Positions 16,738 to 26,646 of a stretch of DNA of 64,000 nucleotides are shown here, piece after piece. Both the position numbers and the translations under genes were made by a program. Below the pieces are notes generated by a model that searched no databases, had not been told where the DNA came from, and was given only the letters and a program-made list of their open reading frames with translations. The stretch spans positions 3,538,001-3,602,000 of the forward strand of contig NZ_CP022961.1 of assembly GCF_002285795.1 (NCBI RefSeq). The letters are read 5' to 3'. Numbering within the stretch: the stretch's first letter is position 1; every line of letters begins with the position of its first letter. The DNA is from Plantactinospora sp. KBS50 (GTDB lineage Bacteria > Actinomycetota > Actinomycetes > Mycobacteriales > Micromonosporaceae).

Positions 16738-17559
16738 ATGCCATCCCTGAAGAAGGCCGCCGTCCTGGCCGCCGCCTCGCTCACCGCGCTCGCGCTCGCG
16801 GCGTGCGGGCAGCAGACCGGATCGACCGGCACGACCGAGGAGTCCAAGCCGCAGAGCGTGCTGGCCCTGCTGGCCAGCGACGCCGTCGGCTCGCTGAAGA
16901 AGACCGCCGACACCACCGCCAAGTCCACCTCGGTCACCCTCACCATGACCGGCACGGCCAGCGGCCAGAAGGTGCAGAGCCACGGGGTCGTGGCGCTCAC
17001 CGAGCCGCGCGGCCTCGAGATGACCGTGCAGGACCCCAGCGAGGGCGAGATCACGGTACGGATGGTCGGCGACGCGATCTTCGTCCAGGTGCCCAAGGCG
17101 CAGCAGGCCATGCTCCAGGGCAAGAAGTGGCTCAAGATGGACCTCGGCGGCAAGGACTCCGCGGAGATGGCCAAGCAGTTCGACGACATGGACCCGGCCA
17201 AGGGGGTCCAGAGGCTGCTGGACGGCACGGACGTGACCGTGGTCGGCACCGAGACCATCGACGGCGTGCAGACCGTGCACTACGCCACCACCGGTTCGGT
17301 GGACAGCTACCTCGGGCAGGTCGACACCAAGCTCCGCAAGGAAACCCAGGCCTCGCTGGAGAAGGCCGGGGTCAAGGAGATCAAGACCGACCTGTGGGTG
17401 GACGAGCAGTACCGGCCGCGCAGGGTGCACATGGTGATGGGCGCCGTCAGCGACTTCACCATCGAGTACAGCGACTACGACAAGCCGGTCACGGTCACCG
17501 CCCCGCCGGCCGGTGAGGTCACCGACCTGTCGCAACTGCTCGGCAACCTGCCGAAGTAG
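16738..17559 (+). CDS. Secreted lipoprotein, LppX/LprG-like
   Basis: A 273-residue lipoprotein. The signal peptide MPSLKKAAVLAAASLTALA leads to the lipobox LALAACGQQ, with Cys near residue 22, so the protein should be anchored in the outer face of the membrane. The mature part (TTAKSTSVTLTMTGTASGQK, VVGTETIDGVQTVHYATTG, DLWVDEQYRPRRVHMVMG) matches the beta-sheet fold of actinobacterial LppX/LprAFG lipoproteins, which can carry lipids in mycobacteria. Here the role is not proven. The start is the ATG directly before the basic n-region, behind GGGGGGAAC. A strong terminator hairpin follows at 17589. Confidence 0.82.
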   Translation: MPSLKKAAVLAAASLTALALAACGQQTGSTGTTEESKPQSVLALLASDAVGSLKKTADTTAKSTSVTLTMTGTASGQKVQSHGVVALTEPRGLEMTVQDPSEGEITVRMVGDAIFVQVPKAQQAMLQGKKWLKMDLGGKDSAEMAKQFDDMDPAKGVQRLLDGTDVTVVGTETIDGVQTVHYATTGSVDSYLGQVDTKLRKETQASLEKAGVKEIKTDLWVDEQYRPRRVHMVMGAVSDFTIEYSDYDKPVTVTAPPAGEVTDLSQLLGNLPK

Positions 17560-17588
17560 CGCCCGGCACCGTACGCCAAGCCGAACAC

Positions 17589-17621
17589 CGTGTGGCCCCG
17601 GCCGTTCGCCGGGGCCACACG
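17589..17621 (+). terminator. Hairpin terminator after the lipoprotein gene
   Basis: A perfect 14-bp stem (CGTGTGGCCCCGGC, 17589-17602, with its complement at 17608-17621) and a five-base CGTTC loop lie 30 nt after the lipoprotein stop. No T-run follows, as is normal for actinobacterial terminators. Confidence 0.75.
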
Positions 17622-17720
17622 CTGTTCACGGCGGAACTCGGCACGGCCGGAGCGAACCGATCGGCGGGCGGGGACGTACCTACATCCGGGTGTACGTGTT
17701 CATCGGGAGGTACGGTGCCA

Positions 17721-18566
17721 ATGATGCGAATCGGTCCGCTGTCCGGGCTCGCGCTCCAGGTCGCCGTGCTGGCCGGGCTCGCCGGCACGGTGGGTGTCGG
17801 TCCGGCCGGCTGGCTCGTGGCCCTGGCCTACGGCGTCGGCACCTGCGCCGCGCTCACCCGCGGGCTGCACCGCCGCGGCGCCACCGCGCTCGGTCCCGCC
17901 GACCGGGTGACGCTGACCCGGGCAACCCTGGTCGGCGGCGTGGTGGCGCTCACCGTGGACTCGCTCGACCGGCCCGCTCCGGTCCCCGTACTCGTCGGGC
18001 TGACCGTGGTGGCCCTCGTCCTGGACGGCGTCGACGGGCAGGTCGCCCGGCGTACCGGAACGGTCAGTGAGCTGGGCGCCCGGTTCGACATGGAGATCGA
18101 CGCGGTGCTCCTGATGGCACTCAGCGGGTACGTCGCCGCGACGGTGGCGCCGTGGGCGCTGGCCATCGGCGGCATGCGGTACGCGTTCGTCCTGGCCAGC
18201 TGGCTGCTGCCGGCGATGCGCCGGCCGCTGCCGCCGCGCTACTGGCGGAAGGTGGTGGCCGCGATCCAGGGCATCGTCCTGGTGTCGGTCACCGCCGGCG
18301 TGCTGTCCGGGCCGCTGGCGGTCGGGACGCTGCTGGCGGCGCTGGCCCTGCTGGTCGAGTCGTTCGGTCGGGACGTGCTGTGGCTGTGGCTGCGGCGGGC
18401 GCCCCGGCCGTTCGCGCCCGGCGCGCCGCCCGCCCGCGCCGCGCTGCCGGCACGCCGTTTGCCCGTCGAGCATCCCTTCGTCGAGCATCCTCTCGTCGAG
18501 CATCGACCCCCCGCCGAGGGCCGGCAGCCCGTGGCCGTGCCGGTCGGCTCCTTCTCCCGGCCCTGA
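17721..18566 (+). CDS. CDP-alcohol phosphatidyltransferase family membrane protein
   Basis: A 281-residue integral membrane enzyme. It has the full CDP-alcohol phosphotransferase signature D-x2-DG-x2-AR-x8-G-x3-D-x3-D, seen as LDGVDGQVARRTG followed by SELGARFDMEIDAVLL. Several hydrophobic helices surround it. The family joins an alcohol to a CDP-activated lipid or polyol; the acceptor is not known here. The C-terminal 50 residues are cytoplasmic and contain a VEH repeat (PVEHPFVEHPLVEH) from a short DNA repeat. The ATG at 17721 is ten bases after GGGAGG; a GTG at 17715 is also possible. It is followed by the sulfatase-like and FkbM genes on the same strand, suggesting joint work on an envelope glycolipid. 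Confidence 0.8.
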   Translation: MMRIGPLSGLALQVAVLAGLAGTVGVGPAGWLVALAYGVGTCAALTRGLHRRGATALGPADRVTLTRATLVGGVVALTVDSLDRPAPVPVLVGLTVVALVLDGVDGQVARRTGTVSELGARFDMEIDAVLLMALSGYVAATVAPWALAIGGMRYAFVLASWLLPAMRRPLPPRYWRKVVAAIQGIVLVSVTAGVLSGPLAVGTLLAALALLVESFGRDVLWLWLRRAPRPFAPGAPPARAALPARRLPVEHPFVEHPLVEHRPPAEGRQPVAVPVGSFSRP

Positions 18567-18661
18567 GCAGTCTCCCGGCCTCCGGCCCGGACAGACCGCG
18601 ACCGGGCCGCCCGCACCGCCCGCACCGGCGGGCTCCCGCACCGTTCCACGAGAGGTTGTCG

Positions 18662-20406
18662 ATGTCACCAGTCATGCGCGTGCGCGGAGGGCGAACCGGC
18701 CGGACCGCGGCCCCGGCCGCGGCGCAGTCCGGCGCCGCGCCGGACGGGACCGCCGCACCGTCGGGCGCCGCCGCGCCGGAGGCGGCCGGGCCGACCTCGC
18801 GGACCCGGCGGGTGCTGGCCCGGACCGCCACCGTGCTGGCCGCCCTGGCCGTGCTGTTCGCCCTGATCGCGCCGAACCGGGTGGACCGGCTCACCCCGGC
18901 CAGTTCGTGCGCATCCCCGGCGAGGCGCTGCTCGGCGCCGCCCTGGTGCTGCTGCTGCCGCCGCGCACCCGCCGGATCGGCGTGGTCGTCCTGGGCGCGG
19001 CGCTCGGCGTGCTGACCGTGTTGAAGTTCGCCGACATGGGCTTCTACATGGTCATGGCGCGGCCCTCCGACCCGATGATCGACTGGCCGTTCATCGGCGC
19101 CGGGGTCGGCTACCTCGCCGAGTCCGCCGGCCGGGCCGCGAGCGTCGCGGCCGTGATCGGGGCGATCCTGGCCGTCGTCGCCGTGCTCGTCCTCATGGTC
19201 CTGTCGGTACGCCGGGTGACCCGTGTGCTGGTGGCGCACCGGCTCCCCGCCATCCGGGCGGTCACCGCGCTCGGCGCCGTCTGGATCGTCTGCTCCCTGA
19301 TCGGCGTGCAGTTGGTGCCGGGGGTGCCGGTGGCCGCCGACAGCGCCGCGGCGCTCGCCTACAAGCACACCCGGCAGGTGGACGCCGGCCTGCGCGACCG
19401 GCAACTGTTCGCCGCCGTGACCGGCGACGACCCGTTCCAGAACACCCCGGGCACCCAGTTGCTGAACGGCCTGCGCGGCAAGGACGTCCTCGTGACGTTC
19501 ATCGAGAGCTACGGCCGGGCCGCGGTCGAGGATCCGCAGATCGCCCCCGGGGTCGACGCCGTGCTCGACGACGGTACCCGCCGGCTGCGGGCCGCCGGCT
19601 TCGACGCGCGCAGCGCGTTCCTCACCTCCCCCACGTACGGCGGCGGCAGTTGGCTGGCCCACTCCACGCTGCTGTCCGGGGTCTGGGCGGACAACCAGCA
19701 GCGCTACAGCATGCTGGTGAACAGCACCCGGCTGACCCTCAACGGCGCGTTCCGCCGGGCCGGCTGGCGGACCGCGCTCGTCATGCCCGCGCTCGACCAG
19801 CGCTGGCCGCAGGCCCGGTTCTTCTCCTCGGACCGGATCTACGGCGCCGGCGACCTCGGCTACCAGGGGCCGAAGTTCGGCTTCGGGCCGGTGCCGGACC
19901 AGTACACGCTGGGGGCGCTGCAACGGCTCGAACGCGCGCCCGGGCACACCCCGGTGATGGCCGAGACGGTCCTCGTCTCCAGCCACTCGCCGTGGACCCC
20001 GTGCCCGCGGCTGCTCGGCTGGGACGAACTGGGCGACGGATCGGCGTACGCGCCGATGGCCGCCGGCAGCAGCTCGGCGGACGCCCTCAAGCGCAGCCCC
20101 ACCCAGGTCCGCGCCGACTACCAGCGGACCATCGAGTACTCGCTGAACAGCCTGATCTCGTACGTGCAGACGTACGGTGACGAGAACCTGGTGCTGGTCT
20201 TCCTCGGCGACCACCAGGCGGCGCCCGTGGTCAGCGGCGAGGGGGCCAGCCACGACGTGCCGATCACCATCGTGGCCAAGGACCCGGCCGTGCTGGACCG
20301 GATCTCCGGCTGGGGCTGGCAGCCGGGGCTCAACCCGGACCCGCGGGCGCCGGTGTGGCGGATGGACACCTTCCGGGACCGCTTCCTGACCACCTTCGCC
20401 GGGTAG
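18662..20406 (+). CDS. Sulfatase/alkaline-phosphatase superfamily membrane protein (frame interrupted near 18900)
   Basis: A membrane-anchored hydrolase or phosphotransferase related to LTA-synthase-like sulfatases. The first 80 codons (from ATG 18662, ending near APNRVDRLTP) are in a different frame from the rest; one extra C near 18894-18901 restores a 581-residue protein reading RLTPGQFVRIPGEALLGAAL. Four or five membrane helices come first, then the extracellular domain with DVLVTFIESYGR, LTSPTYGGGSWLAHSTLLSG (site of the probable nucleophile) and LVLVFLGDHQAAPVVSG with metal-binding Asp-His. It lies between the CDP-alcohol transferase and FkbM genes and may transfer or remove a phospho-group on an envelope polymer. 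The substrate is not known. Confidence 0.75.
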
Positions 20407-20416
20407 GCCGCCGGCG

Positions 20417-21280
20417 ATGGGTGGACGGGTTCGCGGCATCCTGCGCTCGCTGGTCATCTACCACGGGCAGCCGGCCAAACACCGCCGGGCGGTCCGGCTC
20501 TACCGGGAGTTCCTGGCCCCCGGCGACCTCGGCTTCGACATCGGGGCGCACGTCGGCGGCCGGGTCCGCACCTGGCGGCGGCTCGGCGCCCGGGTGCTGG
20601 CGGTCGAGCCGCAGCCGGACTGCCTGCGGACGCTGGGGCTGTTCTTCGGCCGGGACCGGCACGTGACGATCGTGCCGGTGGCGGTGGGCGCCGAGCCCGG
20701 CCGGGCCACGCTGGCGCTGTCCACCGCCACCCCGACGGTCTCGTCGCTCTCGCCCGACTGGATCCGGTCCGTCTCCACCGACGGCGGCTTCCGCCGGGTG
20801 CGGTGGGACCGGCGGGTCGAGGTGCCGGTCACCACCCTCGACCGGCTCATCGCCGAACACGGCGAACCGGCCTTCTGCAAGATCGACGTGGAGGGGTTCG
20901 AGCTGGACGTGCTGCGCGGCCTCTCCCGGCCGCTGCGCGCGCTGTCCTTCGAGTACCTGCCGCCGGCGCACGATGCCGCGCTGGCCGCGCTGCGGCTGGT
21001 GGGCGAGCTGGGCGCGCCGGCCGGCGGGTACGTCTACAACTACTCCCCCGTGGAGACGATGCGGTTCGCCAGCGACCGGTGGCTCGACGCGGCGGACCTG
21101 GCCCGGCTGCTGGAGCGGTACCGCCCGAGCGGCCGCTCCGGTGACGTGTACGCCCGGCTCCGCCCGGCCGGAGCCGGGGTCAGTCCTCGATCGGGGTCCG
21201 CGGAGCCGGAACGTGACCCGACCCCGGGCGCGCATCCGGATCCGACACCGGATCCGGATGCGGCACCGCGACCAGGGTGA
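20417..21280 (+). CDS. FkbM family methyltransferase
   Basis: A 287-residue SAM-dependent O-methyltransferase of the FkbM family. It shows PGDLGFDIGAHVGGRVRTW (SAM motif I), ARVLAVEPQPDCLRTL with the acidic ribose-binding Glu, VTIVPVAVG, and the family motif EPAFCKIDVEGFELDVLRGL. It starts 11 nt after the sulfatase-like gene. The last 30 codons encode a Pro/Asp-rich tail that overlaps the convergent phosphopantetheinyl transferase gene by about 100 nt. It probably methylates a sugar or polyol hydroxyl, in keeping with the two neighbouring envelope genes; the substrate is inferred only. Confidence 0.83.
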   Translation: MGGRVRGILRSLVIYHGQPAKHRRAVRLYREFLAPGDLGFDIGAHVGGRVRTWRRLGARVLAVEPQPDCLRTLGLFFGRDRHVTIVPVAVGAEPGRATLALSTATPTVSSLSPDWIRSVSTDGGFRRVRWDRRVEVPVTTLDRLIAEHGEPAFCKIDVEGFELDVLRGLSRPLRALSFEYLPPAHDAALAALRLVGELGAPAGGYVYNYSPVETMRFASDRWLDAADLARLLERYRPSGRSGDVYARLRPAGAGVSPRSGSAEPERDPTPGAHPDPTPDPDAAPRPG

Positions 21281-21907
21281 GGACCAGGCCGCCGGCGACC
21301 AGGAACCGGCCGGCGAACCGGTCCAGCCGCCGGCCGCCGACCGTCGGGCCGGGCACCAGCAGGCGGGCCGTGAACGTGCCCGCGGCGGTGAAGGTGAGGT
21401 CCGCCTCGGCGAAGTCCAACCAGCGCCCGGTGAGCGGGAACCACGCCTTGTAGACGCTCTCCTTGGCGCTGAACAGCAGCCGGTCCCAGCAGCGGTCCGG
21501 ATGCTGGGCGGTGAGCGCGTCCAGCCGGACCCGTTCCTCCGGCAGGGTGACCAGGCCGAGCACCCCGTCGGGCAGCGCGGCGTGCGGTTCGGCGTCCACG
21601 CCCACCGACGCGAGCGCGGCGGCCGGGGCGAGCACGGCACCCCGGTAGCCGTCGCAGTGGGTCATGCTGCCGACCACGCCGTCCGGCCAGACCGGCGCGC
21701 CGCGCTGCCCCGGCAGGATCGGCACGGCCGGGTGGCCGAGCCGGTGCAGGCCTGGCGGGCACAGTGCCGCACGGTGGTGAACTCGCGCCGCCGCTTGTCC
21801 ACGGCCCGGGCCAGCAGGTGCGCCTCGGCCGGGTGCGGGGCCAGTCCGGGCGGATCGTCGAGGGCCTCCACGGCGACCGCGCCGGGCGGCAGGATGGGCT
21901 CGATCAT
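21180..21907 (-). CDS. 4'-phosphopantetheinyl transferase, Sfp/PptT type (frame interrupted at 21749-21752)
   Basis: Transfers the phosphopantetheine arm of CoA to the serine of carrier proteins. Start ATG 21907 gives MIEPILPPGAVAVEALDDPP; the frame breaks at 21749-21752, and one added base restores ARQALHRLGHPAVPILPGQR and a 242-residue protein. Downstream motifs are the substrate-contact GVVGSMTHCDGYRG, SVGVDAEPHAALP with metal-binding acidic residues, and LLFSAKESVYKAWFPLTG (the KExxxK core). It overlaps the metallophosphoesterase stop by ATGA. The carrier domains of the NRPS/KS cluster 20 kb away need such an enzyme and none is seen inside that cluster part, so this one may serve it. Confidence 0.85.
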
Positions 21908-22731
21908 GCCGGCAGCACCACCCGGGGCAGCATGGGCTCGCCGCGGCGGCGCCACTCCCGGGGATAGCCCAACGAGACCTCCTCGAAGCGCACCCCGTCG
22001 TGCCAGGTGGTCCGCGGGATGTGCAGGTGGCCGTAGACCACGACGCTGGCCCGGAACCGCACGTGCCAGTCCGCCGTCCGCTCGGTGCCGCACCACTGCG
22101 CGAACTCGGGGTACCGCAGCACCCGCGTCGGGTCCCGGACCAGCGGGAAGTGGTTGACCAGCACGGTCGGCAGCGCCGGGTCCGTCGCGGCCAGCCGCGC
22201 CTCGGTGAGGGCCAGCCGGGCCGCGCACCAGGCGTCCCGACCCGGGTACGGGTCCGGGTACAGCAGCCACTCGTCGGTGCAGACCACCCCGGCGTCGTAC
22301 GCCCGGCGCAGCGACTCCTCCTTGGTGTCCGTCCCCGGCGCCCGGAACGTGTAGTCGTAGAGGACGAACAGCGGGGCCACGGTGACCGGGCCGCCCTCGC
22401 CGGTCCACACCGGGTACGGATCCTCGGGGGTCAGCACCCCGAGCTGCCGGCACATCTGCACCAGTTCGGCGTACCGGGCCTCGCCCCGGGACTGGACCGG
22501 GTCGTCGCGCACGGTCCACAGTTCGTGGTTGCCCGGCGCCCACAGCACCGTCTCGAACCGGTCGCGCAGCAGCGCGAGGGCCGCGCGCACGTCGGCGAAG
22601 CGCTCGCCGACGTCGCCGGCCACGATCAGCCAGTCGTCGGGCTCGGTCGGGCGCAGCCGATCCACCACCGCCTGGTTGTCCGGGTGCCGGACGTGCAGGT
22701 CACTCACCGCGAGCAGCCGACCCACGGTCAC
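21904..22731 (-). CDS. Metallophosphoesterase
   Basis: A 275-residue calcineurin-like phosphoesterase with all metal motifs: LLAVSDLHVRH (D-x-H), WLIVAGDVGERF (GD), VLWAPGNHELW (GNHE), TVLVNHFPLVRD (H) and VVVYGHLHIPRTTW (GHxH). It should be a two-metal hydrolase in the cytosol. Its stop overlaps the phosphopantetheinyl transferase start (ATGA), a pairing common in actinobacteria, which suggests a related role such as acting on phosphopantetheine or CoA derivatives; this last part is inference. Confidence 0.88.
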   Translation of the reverse strand: MTVGRLLAVSDLHVRHPDNQAVVDRLRPTEPDDWLIVAGDVGERFADVRAALALLRDRFETVLWAPGNHELWTVRDDPVQSRGEARYAELVQMCRQLGVLTPEDPYPVWTGEGGPVTVAPLFVLYDYTFRAPGTDTKEESLRRAYDAGVVCTDEWLLYPDPYPGRDAWCAARLALTEARLAATDPALPTVLVNHFPLVRDPTRVLRYPEFAQWCGTERTADWHVRFRASVVVYGHLHIPRTTWHDGVRFEEVSLGYPREWRRRGEPMLPRVVLPA

Positions 22732-22787
22732 CCACCGAAGGGTACGGCCGAGCCGCCGTGCCCGCGTACGTGCATGCGTCCCCCGTT

Positions 22788-24224
22788 TCAGATCGGTGCC
22801 GACGGTACCGGCCGGCCTCGATCAACGCTATCCGGTCCGCCGGCCTCCGGTACAGTCACCCTGGCGCGACCGGCGGCCAGCAGGACGATCAGGCCGGCGG
22901 CGCAGAGTCCGGCGCTGAGGCCGTACGCCAGCCGGTAGCCGACGTGCGCGGCCAGTCCCAGCAGCGGGCCGGCGAGGATCGCGCCGATCGGGAAGCTGTT
23001 GGTGAACAGCGTGGTCGCCCGGCCGGGATGGTGCGGCAGCAGTTCCTGGAGGTACGAGATGCCCAGGCCGGACACGGCGGCGATGAAGACCGCGTTGACG
23101 ACCTGCCCGGCGGCGAGCACCCCCAGGCTCGGCGCCGCGGTGGCCAGGACGTAGTAGCCGATGCCGCATCCGGCGCCGGCCAGCACCAGCCGGCGCAGCG
23201 GGATCCGGCTGGTGAGCAGGCCGAGGGCCACCATCAGCGGAATCTCCAGCGCGGCGCAGAGCCCGAGGATGAGCCCGGCGTCCGCGGCCGGCGCACCCAG
23301 GTCGGTACTGATGAACAGCGGCAGCGCCTGCATGCCGAGGGTGAGCGGGCACTGCAGCATGGTGAACGCGGCCACGGTGGCCACCAGCACCCAGCGCGGC
23401 GGCACGCCGCCCGCGCGGTCCGACGGCGGGACGCCGCCCGCGCGGTCCGACGCCGGGACACCGGCCGCGCCGACCAACGGCGGGACACCGGCCGCGCCGG
23501 CCAACGCCGGGGCACCGGCGGCGCCGTCCGACGCCGGGACACCGGCCGCGTCATCCGGTGCCGGAACGGCGCCGGGGCGCTCCGGCGGCGGGACGTCCAC
23601 CGCGGCCGGGCCGCCGCCGGATGACACGGTGCCGACCTCGGTCAGCAGGCCGGCCGCCACCAGCGCGGCGACCGCGTACATCACCGCCGCCGTGCCGTAG
23701 ACCAGCCGGAAGCCGCCGGTGTCCAGCAGGACGGCGGCCACCGCCGGACCGGCCACCCAGGCGAGCGAGAAGAGGGTACGGAACGCGTTGATGCCCATCG
23801 CCGTGCGCTCCGGGCTGTCGCGCTGGAGCACCTGGCGGGCGTACGCGAAACTCTGCGGGAACAGCGAGTTGGCCACCGCCGCCGCGGTGACGGTCACCGC
23901 GAGCAGCACCCAGTAGTTGCGCACGAACGCCGTCACGCTCGCGCTGGCCAGGCCGGCCAGGGCCGCGGCGACCAGCAGGTTGCGCCGGACGGGCCGCCGG
24001 TCCGACAGCCGGGCCAGCAGCGTGGACGCGACGACGCCGGCCAGCGGGGTGGCCACCAGGAACACGGTGACCAGGCTGGGACCGGCGTGCACGGCCGTGC
24101 GCAGGAACAGCGAGAGGAACGGCAGCACGAGCGCGGTGGAGAGGCCGACGGCGAGGAAGACCAGGCTCAGCGGGAGCAGCGTGCGGATGAGCGGCCGCGG
24201 ACGCGTCGGCGGGTGCACGGCCAT
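22788..24224 (-). CDS. MFS transporter, sugar-efflux (SET)-like
   Basis: A 478-residue, 12-helix major facilitator protein. Helices 1-6 begin LPLSLVFLAVGLSTALVLPF and include the loop LLARLSDRRPVRRN. Conserved phrases are RTAMGINAFRTLFSLAWVAG and SGLGISYLQELLPHHPGRA, which match bacterial sugar efflux transporters of the SET family. The central cytoplasmic loop is enlarged by a low-complexity stretch (GGVPPSDRAGGVPPSDR and variants, nt 23400-23560). The substrate is not known. It lies 56 nt upstream of the metallophosphoesterase gene on the same strand and may be in the same transcript. Confidence 0.82.
   Translation of the reverse strand: MAVHPPTRPRPLIRTLLPLSLVFLAVGLSTALVLPFLSLFLRTAVHAGPSLVTVFLVATPLAGVVASTLLARLSDRRPVRRNLLVAAALAGLASASVTAFVRNYWVLLAVTVTAAAVANSLFPQSFAYARQVLQRDSPERTAMGINAFRTLFSLAWVAGPAVAAVLLDTGGFRLVYGTAAVMYAVAALVAAGLLTEVGTVSSGGGPAAVDVPPPERPGAVPAPDDAAGVPASDGAAGAPALAGAAGVPPLVGAAGVPASDRAGGVPPSDRAGGVPPRWVLVATVAAFTMLQCPLTLGMQALPLFISTDLGAPAADAGLILGLCAALEIPLMVALGLLTSRIPLRRLVLAGAGCGIGYYVLATAAPSLGVLAAGQVVNAVFIAAVSGLGISYLQELLPHHPGRATTLFTNSFPIGAILAGPLLGLAAHVGYRLAYGLSAGLCAAGLIVLLAAGRARVTVPEAGGPDSVDRGRPVPSAPI
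23400..23560. repeat. Tandem repeat in the central loop of the MFS gene
   Basis: Imperfect copies of a 30-33-nt motif (core GGCGGGACGCCGCCCGCGCG) encode the Gly/Val/Pro/Ala-rich loop between the two six-helix halves of the transporter. Copy number is probably variable and the loop is unlikely to be needed for transport. Confidence 0.65.
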
Positions 24225-24292
24225 GTCCGCACCGTACCCGCCGGGCCGCCGCCGGGCGCTCGCGGATCCGGCGTACGGCCCGGGGCCGCACA

Positions 24293-24346
24293 GCGGGAAG
24301 CCGCGGCCGTTGGACGGAGGCCCGTCCAGCGGCCGCGGCTTCCCGC
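24293..24346 (-). terminator. Long hairpin terminator downstream of the GlsB-like gene
   Basis: Two 25-nt arms (24293-24317 and 24322-24346) pair with one mismatch around an AGGC loop. The left arm starts GCGGGAAGCCGCGGCCG. The hairpin begins 15 nt after the stop of the GlsB-like gene on the minus strand and stands between it and the MFS gene, so it should separate the two transcripts. Confidence 0.85.
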
Positions 24347-24360
24347 GGAGACCGGGGGTG

Positions 24361-24630
24361 TCAGACCCGACGCCGGCCCATGATGCCGGCGACCAGGGCG
24401 ACGCCGACGGCCGCGAAGACGACCTGGATCAGCAGTTCGATCCAGTCGATGCCGGCCGTGTCGGCCACCCCGAGGGCTCCCGCGACGAACGTACCGACGA
24501 TCGCCGCGATCACGCCGATGAGCAGGGTCAGCAGGATCCCGATGTTCTGCTTCCCGGGCACGACCAACCGGCCCAGTGCGCCGATGACCAGCCCGATGAC
24601 GATGGCGGTGATGAAGCCCGTTACCTCCAC
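24361..24630 (-). CDS. GlsB/YeaQ/YmgE family stress membrane protein
   Basis: An 89-residue protein with three hydrophobic segments, from TGFITAIVIGLVIGALGRLV through ILLTLLIGVIAAIVGTFVAG to LLIQVVFAAVGVALVAGIMG. This is the pattern of the GlsB/YeaQ (transglycosylase-associated) family of small membrane proteins, often raised under stress. The GTG start at 24630 follows AAGGAGGGACCTC, an excellent ribosome-binding site. A strong hairpin closes the gene. No enzymatic activity is known for the family. Confidence 0.88.
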   Translation of the reverse strand: MEVTGFITAIVIGLVIGALGRLVVPGKQNIGILLTLLIGVIAAIVGTFVAGALGVADTAGIDWIELLIQVVFAAVGVALVAGIMGRRRV

Positions 24631-24770
24631 GAGGTCCCTCCTTGGTGTGTTGCCGTGAACGCCGTTGTCGTGCCCAGAGCCAACCGCCGGCCAAACCTGT
24701 GCGGAATCCGCCGGACGAAGTTGTTGTCGAACTGTCATCCGTACCGGCTGGCCCGGCCCCGGCTCGTCGG

Positions 24771-26646
24771 CTACCCGCGGGCAGGCTCGTCGATCACCGC
24801 CGGCCGCGGGGGTGCCGCGGCCGTCGGCCCGCTGCGCTGGTTCGGGACGGTGACCGCGTTGAGGATCTGGCGGTGGGTCAGCCAGCCGACGATGCCGCCG
24901 GTCCCGCGGTCGGCCACCGGCAGGGCCGAACCGTGCCGGATCATGCGGGCCAGCGCCTCGTCGAGGGTGTCGTCGGGATGCACCGCCGGCACGGTGCGAG
25001 CGAGGCTGGCCGCCGTGACGTCGTCGGCGCCGTCCCGCAGCGCCGCCTCGATCTCCCGGGCCAGGACGACGCCGCGCAGTTCGCCGGCCGGATCCACGAC
25101 CGGCAGGGCGCTCGCGCCGCCGGCCAACCGGGCGGCCAGTTCGGGCAGGGCGGTGGCGGAGTCCACCGGTACCGGCAGCGGCCCCATCGCGGTCGCGACG
25201 GTGGCCCGGTCCAGCGGTCCCGGCGCGGCCCGGTCCAGGTCGATCCCGCGGCGGCGCAGCTTGCGGGTGTAGATCGTGTCCGCCGAGATCAGCCGGGACA
25301 GGCCGGCCGCGAGGGCGATGGCCACCATGAGCGGCAGCACGATGCTGTACTCCCCGGTCAGCTCGAACATGATGACCACGGCGGTGATCGGCACCCGGGC
25401 GGCTCCGGCGAAGACCGCACCCATGCCCACCAGCGCGTACGCCCCGGCCGGGCCGGTGAACTGCGGGAGCAGCGTGTGCGCCGCGGCGCCGAACGCGGCG
25501 CCGAGCATCGCGCCGATGAACAGCGACGGCGCGAACACGCCGCCGGAGCCGCCGATGCCGATGGTGAGGCTGGTGGCGAGCATCTTGCCGAGCAGCAGCA
25601 CCAGCAGGAAGACCACGGCGTACCGGCCGGCCACGGCGGCGCCCAGCACCGGGTAGCCCACCCCGTACATCTGCGGCAGCACCAGCAGCAGGCCGCCGAG
25701 CAGCACCCCGCCGGCGGCCGGCCGGAGCCACTCCGGCCCCCGCCACAGCCGGTCGCACAGGTCCTCCACGAGGTAGAGGATGCGGCTGAACCCGACCCCG
25801 ACGAGCGCGCCGAGCAGGCCCAGCAGGGCGTAGAGCAGGTATTCCACCGGCGAGTCCACCCGGAACGTTGGCAGGCTCAGGAACGGGTGGTCGCCGAGGA
25901 TGGCCCGGCCGATCGCCCCGGCCGTCACCGAGGCCAGCACGACCGCGCCGAAGGACTCCACCGCGAAGTCGCCCAGGATCAGTTCCATCGCGAAGAAGAC
26001 GCCCGCGACGGGCGTGTTGAAGGTCGCCGAGATGCCGCCGGCGGCGCCGGCGGCCACCAGCAGGCTCAGCCGGGACTCCGGCAACCGGACCCAGCGGCCG
26101 ACGGTGGAGCCCAGCGCCGATCCGATCTGGACGATCGGCCCCTCCCGGCCGACCGACCCGCCGCCGCCGATGCAGACCGCGCTGGCCAGGGCCTTCACCA
26201 CGGCCACCCGGGCCCGGATCCGGCCGCCCCGGCGGGCCACCGCGTACATCACCTCGGGGACGCCGTGCCCGCGGGCCTCCCGGGCGAAGCGCTGCACCAG
26301 CGGCCCGTAGAGCAGCCCGGCCACGACGGGCGCGAGCACCACGAACCAGCGGCCGAGTCCCGGCAGCAGCGGATGCGGCCCGCCGGGGGCGCTGGTGTAG
26401 TCGGCCTGCCCGGACAGCAGCCGGGTCGCGGTCACGATCAGCCAGCGGAAGGCCACCGCGCCGAGCCCGGCCCCGCCCCACCAGGAGTGACAGCACCAGC
26501 AGGCCGCCAGGGCCGCCGCGGATCTGGTCACCGAGCCGGACGGAGATCCGGCCGGGGAGTCGGACGGAACGGCCGGACGCCGCGGGGGCGTCGCCGGAGG
26601 GTTCGCCGACCCGTGCGGTGGACGTCGGGCCGGCGGATTGCTTCAT
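24771..26646 (-). CDS. CLC-type chloride channel/antiporter with CBS pair (frame interrupted at 26476-26479)
   Basis: A voltage-gated chloride channel family protein of about 624 residues. The main frame holds GSVGREGPIVQIGSALGS (the selectivity motif GxxGREGP), GGISATFNTPVAGVFFAMEL and GGSGGVFAPSLFIGAMLGAAFG (GGxFxP type), then two CBS domains (TAASLARTVPAVHPDDTLDE and the preceding segment) for nucleotide binding. The first 56 codons, from ATG 26646 (MKQSAGPTSTARV) to LLVLSLLVG, are in another frame; the shift falls in the GGGG run at 26476-26479 (one base too many or two too few). Its start codon has no clear ribosome-binding site. It diverges from the CBS protein/carrier operon. Confidence 0.8.
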
